Assembly: GCA_018607135.1 (NCBI GenBank)
Contig: JABBCA010000070.1
Coordinates: 26,647-90,646 of the forward strand
Source of the DNA: Opitutales bacterium
Lineage (GTDB): Bacteria; Verrucomicrobiota; Verrucomicrobiia; Opitutales; Coraliomargaritaceae
Length of the DNA stretch: 64,000 bases
Reading direction: 5' to 3'
Shown: positions 48,943 to 56,323 of the stretch, one piece after another
Layout of the letters: the number at the start of each line of letters is the position of its first letter
Position numbering within the stretch: the stretch's first letter is position 1
The notes under the pieces: model-generated
Told to the model about the DNA's origin: nothing
The model's input: the letters and a program-made list of their open reading frames with translations, nothing else
Database searches by the model: none
Made by a program: the position numbers and the translations under genes

Positions 48943-49891
48943 AAATTTAGTCATAGGCGCAGGCATCTCTGGGCTACTTTGCGCATCTGAACTGTCGCGT
49001 GCGGGGCGCGAAGTTGTTGTTTTAGATAAGGGGCGAGGTCTCGGTGGGCGCATGGCAACTCGTCGCATGGCTGGGGCGCGAATTGATCACGGAGCCCAGT
49101 TCTTCACAGTTCGTGACGCGCGCTTTCAAAAGTATGTGGATGAGTGGTTGGATGCTGGAATCATACGTGAGTGGTTTTCCCATAGTGCTGAAGATTCGAG
49201 CTCTGAAGGGCATCCGCGCTACTGCGGTGTGACTGGCATGACTGACGTGGCAAAATATTTAGCCGCTGACTTGAAGGTTCACCGTTCAGAGCGTGTGGTT
49301 GCACTCGCGCGTGACATCGATCTGTGGGTGGCCAAAACCGATAGTGGAAAAGTGTTTACAGCAAAACATCTTGTGATGACTGCTCCGTTGCCTCAATCGC
49401 TGTTGCTGCTGGATTCTACTGGTTTGGATTACGCTGCGGATCAGTTGTCTGAATTGCGCTCAGTGACTTATGAAAAAGGTCTGGCTGCGCTGGTATTACT
49501 GGATGGACCGAGTGGGCTGGATGAACCTGGAGGTTTGAAAGTGGATGAGGGCCCACTTACTTGGATTGCGGATAATTCAATGAAGGGCATTTCGCCAGAT
49601 GTATCCGCGTTAACACTACACGCGAATGCTGAATTTGCGGAAACGCATTGGGATTCACCTGATGGCGTGCGTGGTCAATTGATGATCGATGCTGCGCGCA
49701 ACTATATAAGATCTAATGTGTTGGAGTTTTCATGCCATCGCTGGGGGTTCACTTTGCCAGTAAATCCACTACAGCAGTCGTTTTTTTCAAATCACCACTT
49801 GAAGCTAATGTTAGCAGGTGATGCTTTTGGCGGGCCTCGAATTGAAGGTTCGGCACTCTCTGGTTTGGCTGCCGCGGCTAGGCTTCTTTAG
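48929..49891 (+). CDS. FAD-dependent oxidoreductase, renalase-like
   Basis: From ATG 48929 the protein has 320 residues; a GTG at 48917 is a weaker alternative. The N-terminus ENLVIGAGISGLLCASELSR is the FAD dinucleotide-binding motif, followed by LDKGRGLGGRMATRRMAGAR and IDHGAQFFTVRDARFQ, which is the renalase/flavin amine oxidase pattern. The end, MLAGDAFGGPRIEGSALSGL, closes the FAD domain. Renalases oxidise isomers of NAD(P)H; whether this one does is unknown. It overlaps the preceding gene by 14 bp and ends the photolyase operon, converging with the BASS transporter gene after 12 bp. Confidence 0.88.
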   Translation: METIENLVIGAGISGLLCASELSRAGREVVVLDKGRGLGGRMATRRMAGARIDHGAQFFTVRDARFQKYVDEWLDAGIIREWFSHSAEDSSSEGHPRYCGVTGMTDVAKYLAADLKVHRSERVVALARDIDLWVAKTDSGKVFTAKHLVMTAPLPQSLLLLDSTGLDYAADQLSELRSVTYEKGLAALVLLDGPSGLDEPGGLKVDEGPLTWIADNSMKGISPDVSALTLHANAEFAETHWDSPDGVRGQLMIDAARNYIRSNVLEFSCHRWGFTLPVNPLQQSFFSNHHLKLMLAGDAFGGPRIEGSALSGLAAAARLL

Positions 49892-49903
49892 ATTCAGTGT
49901 GAG

Positions 49904-50914
49904 TTAGAGGCTTTTGTTTGACTCTTTATGGATGTGGGTCAGGCAAGAGTCCCCTGCCTGCGATGCTTCAAGGCTTGAGTTTTCTTCATTCTCTTTCTCT
50001 CTTTGCAATCTCCAGATTGCGGCGCAGAGGCTGCCAATCACGGAATGGGTGACTGCCGAGATCGCACAAGGGATTGCGGTCAGTGGATTCGCGAAATGTG
50101 AGCGAGCCAGCACTGTTGCCAGTCCTGAATTTTGCATGCCTACCTCGATGGAGACTGTTCGGCAGACCGTAGCTTGGTAGCCAAACAGTCGTGCAAAGGC
50201 GTAACCTGAGCTGAAGCCCATGCAGTGTAAGAGCACAACTGCGCCGAGTAGGGATAAGCCTGATTCTTTAACTGTTTCTGAGTTGGCTCCAATGATACTC
50301 GCACAGATTAAGGTGATGACGATGATAGCGATCAGCGGCCCAATCGGGAGAACATATTTGACGGCTTTTGGAAAAAGGTGATGCAATGTCACACCTAGCA
50401 CCAGCGGGAGGAGCACAATCTTCACCATGCTAGCAAAGAGTGCCCAGCCGTTAACGGGCACATAGTGTCCTGCGAGCCAGCTGGTGAGTAAGGGAGTAAG
50501 GAAAATGGCTGCTGCAGTAGAGCACATTGTCATGAGCACCGACAGGGCAACATTGGCCCGTGCAAGATAGGCGACCACATTGGAGGCGGTGCCGCCAGGG
50601 CAGCATGCGACCAGGATGAGTCCGACTTTGTAGGCGTCGGGTAAGTTGAAGAGACTCGCCAGTATCCAAGCGCTGCCTGGCATGAGCATGAATTGCGCAG
50701 TGAGCCCCATCGCAATGGATTTCGGCATCGTGATCGCCTTTTTGAAATCGTCGATGCTGAGTGTAATCCCCATGCCGAGCATGATGACCCCGAGCCCCCA
50801 AATGATAAAGGGTTTATCGAACCATGTAAATACCTCAGGCCTGACCAATGCGCCCGCGCAGCAAAGCAGCACCCAGAGCGGAAAGAGATTCGTAAAGAGG
50901 CTGAGGAGTTTCAT
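49904..50914 (-). CDS. bile acid:sodium symporter family (BASS) transporter
   Basis: From ATG 50914 the protein has 336 residues; the frame is open to 50962 but the internal start fits the family. About nine membrane helices are visible. FIIWGLGVIMLGMGITLSID, KSIAMGLTAQFMLMP, VGLILVACCPGGTASNVVAY and LARANVALSVLMTMCSTAAA are the landmark segments; CPGGTASN is the conserved crossover region of BASS transporters. Substrates include bile acids, pantothenate and 2-keto acids, and none can be chosen here. The cytoplasmic tail (WRLQREKENEENSSLEAS) is polar and long. The palindromic repeat 50955-51050 lies just upstream. Confidence 0.9.
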   Translation of the reverse strand: MKLLSLFTNLFPLWVLLCCAGALVRPEVFTWFDKPFIIWGLGVIMLGMGITLSIDDFKKAITMPKSIAMGLTAQFMLMPGSAWILASLFNLPDAYKVGLILVACCPGGTASNVVAYLARANVALSVLMTMCSTAAAIFLTPLLTSWLAGHYVPVNGWALFASMVKIVLLPLVLGVTLHHLFPKAVKYVLPIGPLIAIIVITLICASIIGANSETVKESGLSLLGAVVLLHCMGFSSGYAFARLFGYQATVCRTVSIEVGMQNSGLATVLARSHFANPLTAIPCAISAVTHSVIGSLCAAIWRLQREKENEENSSLEASQAGDSCLTHIHKESNKSL

Positions 50915-50954
50915 GTGTTTAGGTCCTAAGTTCGATGCAACAAGAACGATTGTT

Positions 50955-51050
50955 TGTAGCACGCGCTACTCGCGAAGCATCGCTCGCGTTTATCTGATCA
51001 CTGTCGTTCGTATGTCTTTGTAAGCGTTCTTTTGGGAAGCACGTGCTACA
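50955..51050. repeat. palindromic dispersed repeat, copy A (about 96 bp)
   Basis: The outer arms 50955-50969 and 51036-51050 are near-perfect inverse copies (TGTAGCACGTGCTTC type, 13 of 15). The interior matches the reverse complement of the 60480-60577 element over most of its length: GAAGCATCG/GCAGCATCG, CTGATCACTGTC, and the TTTTGGGAAGCACGTGCTAC end. It lies between the BASS gene and the HD-domain gene. Size and layout resemble REP-type or RAYT-associated miniature elements. No transposase was seen nearby. Confidence 0.8.
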
Positions 51051-51081
51051 ATTTATGCGAATAGTAGCGGTCGTCAGTCGC

Positions 51082-52065
51082 TCAAGTTTTATCTGGTGCA
51101 GTGACGAGCACACGTGTTTGGAGTCCCATGAGGTATTCCGAAAACTCTTCGCCCTCTGGGGTGTTACGAAGCACGCGTTGCACCATCCCCATTTTTGCGT
51201 CAAGGTTGTCGACCATGGAGACGAAGACCGCCTCGGGTGTGGCGGCCATCGCTGCGGCGCCCCATTCTTTTTCGCCCTGATGGCTGAGGATAATATGTTC
51301 GAGGCGCTCGGTTAGGTCGGCATTGAGCTTGGATTGCAGCGCGGCCTTGCGGGCGGTGCGGAAGCCGAGCACGACGTGGCCTTGCAGCGTGCCGATGCGA
51401 CTTACTTTGGCCGCAAAGTCGCCCTCGTATTCTTCAAGCTTACCGATGTCGTGTAGAATGATGCCAGCTATCGCGAGGTCAGGGTCGACTTGTGGGTAGA
51501 GCGGAAGTAGCGCACGGCAGGCACGCACCATGTGTGTGGTGTGCTCAAGTAGTCCATGGCGGTAGGCGTGGTGCATACTGATTGCGGCGGTTCCAGTGCG
51601 GAATTGTGGGCCCCATTCATCCATGACTCGTTGCACGGTTTCTTTGAGCTGTGGATGCTCGATGGCTGCAATGGCTTCTTCAATGTGCGCCCAAAGTGCT
51701 TCTTCGGATTCGGGTGGAACCTCGACGAGTTGACTGAGCACGCCTTCTGCATCGGCTTCTTCTGAGGAGATTTCTTCGCCCGCTTGAAGTTTGGGTGAGA
51801 AGCGATCGTTGTAGTATTCCGTCTTACCTGAGATGCGCACAATTGCGCCTTCATTCACCTCTGTGAGGGCGTTGTAGGGGGGAGTGTTGTCGAAGCAGTT
51901 GGCCGTAAAGCTTCCGCTGCTGTCGCCCAGCTCGACGCTTAGAAAGGGGTTGCCGTTGCGGGCGGTTTTGACCGTCTTGCGACGTAAGATGAAAATACCT
52001 CGGAAGGGGGCTGCGAGCGCAGCGTCAATTTGCTTGAGTTCTTGGATGGTTTTGTAGTCGGACAT
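51082..52065 (-). CDS. OB-fold plus HD-domain protein, YhaM-like 3'-5' exoribonuclease
   Basis: A 327-residue protein. Residues about 20-105 are a nucleic-acid-binding OB fold (RGIFILRRKTVKTARNGNPF, LGDSSGSFTANCFDNTP). The HD domain has ISMHHAYRHGLLEHTTHMVR (first His pair), AIAGIILHDIGKLEEYEGDF (HD) and RLEHIILSHQGEKEWGAAAM. This OB-HD order is that of B. subtilis YhaM, an Mn-dependent 3'-5' exonuclease. It probably acts in RNA or single-strand DNA turnover. ATG at 52065 opens with SDYKTIQELKQIDAALAAPF. It stands alone on the minus strand. Confidence 0.9.
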   Translation of the reverse strand: MSDYKTIQELKQIDAALAAPFRGIFILRRKTVKTARNGNPFLSVELGDSSGSFTANCFDNTPPYNALTEVNEGAIVRISGKTEYYNDRFSPKLQAGEEISSEEADAEGVLSQLVEVPPESEEALWAHIEEAIAAIEHPQLKETVQRVMDEWGPQFRTGTAAISMHHAYRHGLLEHTTHMVRACRALLPLYPQVDPDLAIAGIILHDIGKLEEYEGDFAAKVSRIGTLQGHVVLGFRTARKAALQSKLNADLTERLEHIILSHQGEKEWGAAAMAATPEAVFVSMVDNLDAKMGMVQRVLRNTPEGEEFSEYLMGLQTRVLVTAPDKT

Positions 52066-52244
52066 GGCAGTTCAAATTAAGCCGACTTGCTGCGTAGAGG
52101 GGAAGGGTATTTTGTAGGTTAGGCACTTTTGCCTGTTCATGCCGATTGTAGTCTGAAAAAACGTCGAACATTGATTATCTAACGTCCAATGGTGGAATTA
52201 GCTTCACTTTAATTCGATCTCTAGGGTTCGAGGTTCCCAGCCTA

Positions 52245-53450
52245 TCACTCTTTGCCGATCCAGCCTTTGCGCCAGAAGTAAAATGCGAGGCCGCTCGTCA
52301 TCGTTAGGCAGATGCCCCAGAATACAAAGTAGGAATACTGCCATTGTAGTTCTGGGATGTATTCGAAGTTCATTCCATAGACGCCAGCCACAAATGTTAT
52401 CGGGATGAAGAAACTCGCCATGATCGTCAGCACTTTCATGATTTCGTTCATCTTGTTACCGACTGAAGATTGATAGAGGTCGTTTAGGCCAGAGGCGGTA
52501 TCACGATAGCTTTCGACGAGGTCAATAACTTGCATGGTATGATCTTGCACGTCGCGGTAGAATGTTTTGAGCGAATCATCAATCAAGTCAGACTCATCTC
52601 GATAGAGTCCATCAATGAGCTCTCTCAAGGGCCAAAGAATACGTCTTTGGACTGAGAGGTCGCGCTTCATCGCGAAAAGCTTTTGTTGGCACGCGGTGGT
52701 TGGTCGCATGGTGATCTCTTCTTCGAGTTCTTCCATTGCGGCTCCGTAGCCTTCTAATAGTGGGAAGAGGTGGTCGACAATACAGTCGATAAGTGCGTAG
52801 AAGAGGTAGTCTGCTTTGAGGGTTCGAAAACGACCTTTGATGTTTTCAATTCTGCGACGCACGGGATCGAAGACATCACCGAGTTCTTCTTGAAAAGAAA
52901 TGAGTGTGTCTTTCATCAGTATGAAGGATACCTGCTCGTTTTTTAGTTGATTCTGCAGTAACTGTATTTGCCGTGCGATGATAAGCATGTGGTGGTCGAA
53001 AACCTCTAGCTTTGGACGCTGGTAAGTGTTTAGAATATCTTCTGCCGCGAGCGTGTGGACTCCAAAGTGTTTGCAGACACGGTCCACCACTTTCGGGTTG
53101 AGTCCGTCGATGTTGATCCAGCGGACGGTCTGGTTCGGCTTACGTGCGGCTTCGAGTGCGTCATCTATGGTATCGTGTGTTGTCGTTTCGCAGAGGTCTG
53201 GGCCGTAATCAAGCGTGGTAATGACCGTGGTTGTAGTCGCGTCGGCTTTTTCTAAGTAGTGCTCAATGCCTGGAGCGGTTCCGGGTGCCGGCTTTTTTGA
53301 GAGGTTGCCAGCCGTGGCGATGGGGGAAAAGACACCTTTGCCAATATCAATAATTGTAGAGGTGAAAAAGCTCGCGGTTTTGGAGATAGCATCACCTGCG
53401 GCGTTGGCGACATCTTTGGCAGAATCAAGAGGTTGTTTCACGCTGGGCAT
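52245..53450 (-). CDS. corA: magnesium/cobalt transporter CorA
   Basis: From ATG 53450 the protein has 401 residues; the frame extends 21 codons further to 53513 but that part looks non-coding. The family-defining end is present: the first TM helix region ILTIMASFFIPITFVAGV runs into the selectivity motif YGMNFEYIPELQW, followed by the second helix (YFVFWGICLTMTSGLAFYF) and a basic tail. The long helical funnel includes VSFILMKDTLISFQEELGDV and KMNEIMKVL. An extra N-terminal segment of about 50 residues (SISKTASFFTSTIIDIGKG-like) precedes the usual domain. It takes up Mg2+ as a homopentamer in the inner membrane. Divergent from arsS, 86 bp from its start. Confidence 0.93.
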   Translation of the reverse strand: MPSVKQPLDSAKDVANAAGDAISKTASFFTSTIIDIGKGVFSPIATAGNLSKKPAPGTAPGIEHYLEKADATTTTVITTLDYGPDLCETTTHDTIDDALEAARKPNQTVRWINIDGLNPKVVDRVCKHFGVHTLAAEDILNTYQRPKLEVFDHHMLIIARQIQLLQNQLKNEQVSFILMKDTLISFQEELGDVFDPVRRRIENIKGRFRTLKADYLFYALIDCIVDHLFPLLEGYGAAMEELEEEITMRPTTACQQKLFAMKRDLSVQRRILWPLRELIDGLYRDESDLIDDSLKTFYRDVQDHTMQVIDLVESYRDTASGLNDLYQSSVGNKMNEIMKVLTIMASFFIPITFVAGVYGMNFEYIPELQWQYSYFVFWGICLTMTSGLAFYFWRKGWIGKE

Positions 53451-53536
53451 GTTCACACAAACTGACCAAAGTGCAAATGGTAAAGTTTCTTTAAAACGCT
53501 GTGGAATAATCACGATTCTTAATTTATCACAAGCTC

Positions 53537-54511
53537 ATGCCTACTAGTGTAAGTGACCTGCCTGATTTTAACGTGACCTTGTCCGAGCGTGGGCTACAGC
53601 TTACACGAGTCGCACCTCGCGTGTTGCAAATCAATACCGGTAAACTGTGTAATTTAACCTGCGTGCATTGTCACGTGAATGCAGGTCCCCGTCGTAAGGA
53701 GATTATGACTCGCGATACGGTGGATCGTATTTTGGCTTGGCTGCGGACGACTGATATTGAAGTGGTGGATCTTACGGGAGGCACTCCGGAGATGATTCCA
53801 GACTTTCGTTTTTTGGTGGAGAGTATTCGTCAGATGGAGCGTGAGGTGATCGTGCGTTGTAATCTTACGATCTTAAACGAGCCCGGCTATGAATGGGTGG
53901 CACATTTTCATGCGCAACAAGGGGTGCATATTGTCGCGTCGATGCCATGTTATTGCCCGGAAAATGTGAACGCGCAACGTGGTGAGGGTGTGTTTGACTC
54001 AAGCATTGAAGCACTGCAATCGCTCAATGCTCTTGGCTATGGTGTCGATGCCGCGCTGAAACTGGATTTAGTTTACAATCCTAATGGTGCAAAGTTACCA
54101 TCAGAGCAAAGCGAGCTTGAATCCGACTATAAACGAGAATTGAAGGCGCACTTTGACATCGTGTTCAATCAATTGTTTGCGATCACCAATATGCCAATTG
54201 CACGATTTACATCCTATCTTAAAAGGCAGGGTAATTACGCGGAATATATGCAGTTGTTGCTAGAGAGTTTCAATCCTGCTTCAGTGGATGGCTTGATGTG
54301 CCGCGATACCATAAGCGTGGGCTGGGAGGGCGATTTATTTGATTGCGACTTCAATCAACAAATGGGTATGCAGCACGGCCCCAAAGAGTCGCCCGAGCGC
54401 TTGTGGGAGCTTAATTTAGAAGATTGGATGCAGCGCTCGATCCAAGTCGCTTCCCATTGTTATGGGTGCACTGCAGGGCAGGGGTCAAGTTGTGGTGGGG
54501 CGACTGTTTAG
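53537..54511 (+). CDS. arsS: arsenosugar biosynthesis radical SAM protein ArsS
   Basis: A 324-residue radical SAM protein of the rSAM_SeCys type (TIGR04167). The cluster motif CNLTCVHC (Cys38/42/45) binds the 4Fe-4S and SAM. RVAPRVLQINTGKLCNLTCV opens the barrel, and VDLTGGTPEMIP and IVRCNLTILNEPGYEW follow. The Cys-rich tail is HCYGCTAGQGSSCGGATV. ArsS uses SAM as 5'-deoxyadenosyl source to make dimethylarsinoyl-adenosine-type precursors of arsenosugars. The final Cys position, Sec in some relatives, is Cys here. It is the first gene of the arsenosugar region, with arsM 8.3 kb downstream. It lies 86 bp from the start of divergent corA. Confidence 0.93.
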   Translation: MPTSVSDLPDFNVTLSERGLQLTRVAPRVLQINTGKLCNLTCVHCHVNAGPRRKEIMTRDTVDRILAWLRTTDIEVVDLTGGTPEMIPDFRFLVESIRQMEREVIVRCNLTILNEPGYEWVAHFHAQQGVHIVASMPCYCPENVNAQRGEGVFDSSIEALQSLNALGYGVDAALKLDLVYNPNGAKLPSEQSELESDYKRELKAHFDIVFNQLFAITNMPIARFTSYLKRQGNYAEYMQLLLESFNPASVDGLMCRDTISVGWEGDLFDCDFNQQMGMQHGPKESPERLWELNLEDWMQRSIQVASHCYGCTAGQGSSCGGATV

Positions 54512-54782
54512 TCTGAATCGTGGGCTTACTCTTAATCCTAATCTAGCAGGGCGTTCAGGTGTGCCTATTGCGACTGGCAATCAGCATGAAGGATTCAGAG
54601 TAGGCTTCAGGCCAACGGTGCGACGTCGGGAGAAATTGCTATGATCTTCGTGGCGGGCAGAGCTTGATGCGTCTGCCAAATAGGAAGCAGCGGCTGACAT
54701 CGGTCGCGTCGAGTCACGCCTCTATACTACGCATGGATCAAATTCTCTCGGAATAAGTCTCCGACTTTGACATCGTATAGCC
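54512..54782. other. intergenic region after arsS
   Basis: 271 bp with no supported gene. The stretch 54525-54544 (CTTACTCTTAATCCTAATCT) is the reverse orientation of the GATTAnGATTAAGAG-type motif also seen at 44152 and 58791-58885. The remainder shows no terminator or promoter I can assign. Confidence 0.45.
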
Positions 54783-55586
54783 ATGATTCAACGAACACGC
54801 ACACTGTTTACTCTGATTGCTGGCTTTTCTATCGCGGCTTTTATTCCTGCCGCTCTGGCGCTGCCACCGGAGGTGTCGACTCCCGAGCTGGTTGCTGAGG
54901 CCACTCAGGAAGCACACAACTTGAAAGCATGGTGGGGGAAGGAAGTGGTCTCCGCGGATGTGGAAGTGGTCTTTGGTGGTCAAAAAAAGGTCGATGGCAC
55001 ATTTATATTTGAAGCGCATGGCCCGCTCGCGCGCTACGATCGTGAGGATGGAGTGAGTGTTATATACGACGGTAAAACCGCATGGGTTACGCCGGCTAGC
55101 GCGGAAGCTCCAATGGGCCGTTTTCATGTATTAACTTGGCCATGGTTCATCATGGCACCCTTTAAAATGAAGGGTGAGGGCATTCAGCTGAGTGGCTTGC
55201 AGGGCGCTCAAGTGGACGGCGAGCATTACCTGAGTCTGCTACAGACCTTTGGCTCAGATATGGGGGATACGCCGGATGATTGGTATCGATTTTATATCAA
55301 CAATAAGACAATGCGGATCGATGCGATGTCTTATATTGTCACTTATGGGAAAGACTTAGAAACCGCGAATAAGCAGCCCTCGATCATTAAGTATTTGGAT
55401 TACACGGATGTTGGAGGTCCAGTAATCGCATCTTCTTATGAATTCTGGTATTGGGATCCCGATACGGATTCTTATGTTGGTGATGCGCCTAAGGGCACAG
55501 GTTCGGTTCGGAATATTCGCTATCGCTCACATGCAGAGATCGATTTTTCTGTGCCCTCGAATGCTCGTGAGTTACCTCTTAACTAA
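54783..55586 (+). CDS. secreted protein, possibly LolA-like, in the arsenosugar locus
   Basis: A 267-residue exported protein with signal peptide about residues 1-27 (TLFTLIAGFSIAAFIPAALA, then LPPEVSTPEL). The mature part has EATQEAHNLKAWWGKEVVSA, GTFIFEAHGPLARYDREDGV, VIYDGKTAWVTPASAEA and DDWYRFYINNKTMRIDAMSY. The short repeated strands and the final RNIRYRSHAEIDFSVPSNA resemble LolA/LppM-type outer-membrane lipoprotein-sorting or heat-shock-like domains. This is a weak resemblance and the family is not certain. It is 1 bp from the DUF547 gene, so co-translated. Being secreted, it might bind or release an arsenolipid or a modified lipid. Function unknown. Confidence 0.7.
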   Translation: MIQRTRTLFTLIAGFSIAAFIPAALALPPEVSTPELVAEATQEAHNLKAWWGKEVVSADVEVVFGGQKKVDGTFIFEAHGPLARYDREDGVSVIYDGKTAWVTPASAEAPMGRFHVLTWPWFIMAPFKMKGEGIQLSGLQGAQVDGEHYLSLLQTFGSDMGDTPDDWYRFYINNKTMRIDAMSYIVTYGKDLETANKQPSIIKYLDYTDVGGPVIASSYEFWYWDPDTDSYVGDAPKGTGSVRNIRYRSHAEIDFSVPSNARELPLN

Positions 55587-55587
55587 C

Positions 55588-56319
55588 ATGAAACATTTTA
55601 CATTAATTATTGGCTTATTTTTGTTCGTGGCAGTCGCTACTGCGGGCAAGGTGTCGAACGAGTTTTATGATGAGTATGCAGAACTGTTGCAGAAGTATGT
55701 CAAAGCGAATGGAGTCGCTTACGCCGACTGGGCTGCGAAGGATGCCGATGTGGTCGCTCTCGATTCACTACTGGCCGAGTGGGCTGAGATCGATGTAGCG
55801 GCACTTTGCCAGCCGAGTCAGAAAGCATTTTACATCAACTTATACAATGCCGCGATGCTGCAAGCGGTGTTGGATCACTACCCACTCAAGTCGGTCAAGG
55901 ATATTGGCTTGATCCCATTTAGCATCTTCAAGAAAGACTTTATAGAACAGGGCGGACGTGAGCTGAGCTTGGATGATGTTGAGAAGGGGATATTGCTCAA
56001 AGAGCACGGGGACCCTCGTATTCACTTTGCGGTCAATTGTGCCAGTGAGAGTTGTCCACCATTGCGAGCGGAGCCTTTTATTGCAGCGATGTTGGAAGTG
56101 CAACTTGATGAGCAGACGCATTTGTTTGCGAACAGTGAACGCGCGGCACGAAAGGTGGGTAAACGCTACGCATACTCTGAATTGTTCAATTGGTATGACA
56201 GCGATTTTCAAGGCAAGCATCCTGCTGAGTATCTCAATCGATACCGTGTTGAGTCATTGCCTACTGACGAGAAGTTCGATTGGATTTCCTACGACTGGTC
56301 CTTAAATTCGGCACAATAG
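55588..56319 (+). CDS. secreted DUF547 protein in the arsenosugar locus
   Basis: From ATG 55588 the protein has 243 residues with a signal peptide (MKHFTLIIGLFLFVAVATAG). The much longer frame from 55438 only adds sequence antisense to the neighbour and is wrong. The DUF547 core shows VSNEFYDEYAELLQKYV, NGVAYADWAAKDADVVAL, QKAFYINLYNAAMLQAVLDH, FIEQGGRELSLDDVEKGIL, and the conserved RIHFAVNCASESCPPLRAEP (Cys pair). DUF547 proteins are exported and of unknown role, some with a Cys-protease-like fold. It starts 1 bp after the previous stop and ends 4 bp before the next gene, indicating an operon with the FAD/Fe-S protein. Confidence 0.85.
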   Translation: MKHFTLIIGLFLFVAVATAGKVSNEFYDEYAELLQKYVKANGVAYADWAAKDADVVALDSLLAEWAEIDVAALCQPSQKAFYINLYNAAMLQAVLDHYPLKSVKDIGLIPFSIFKKDFIEQGGRELSLDDVEKGILLKEHGDPRIHFAVNCASESCPPLRAEPFIAAMLEVQLDEQTHLFANSERAARKVGKRYAYSELFNWYDSDFQGKHPAEYLNRYRVESLPTDEKFDWISYDWSLNSAQ

Positions 56320-56323
56320 CATT

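Noticed and set aside
52201..52244. tRNA-like GGTTCGAGGTTCC sequence
   Set aside because: Only a T-loop-like string; no cloverleaf partner arms are present.
54462..54644. Possible continuation of ArsS or a small selenoprotein frame after arsS
   Set aside because: The ArsS tail ends at a normal TAG after the Cys-rich motif; no in-frame TGA/Sec element was recognised and the frame after it is chance.
55438..55587. Longer start for the DUF547 gene
   Set aside because: The extension is out of frame with the upstream secreted gene that occupies this DNA, and the signal peptide begins at 55588.
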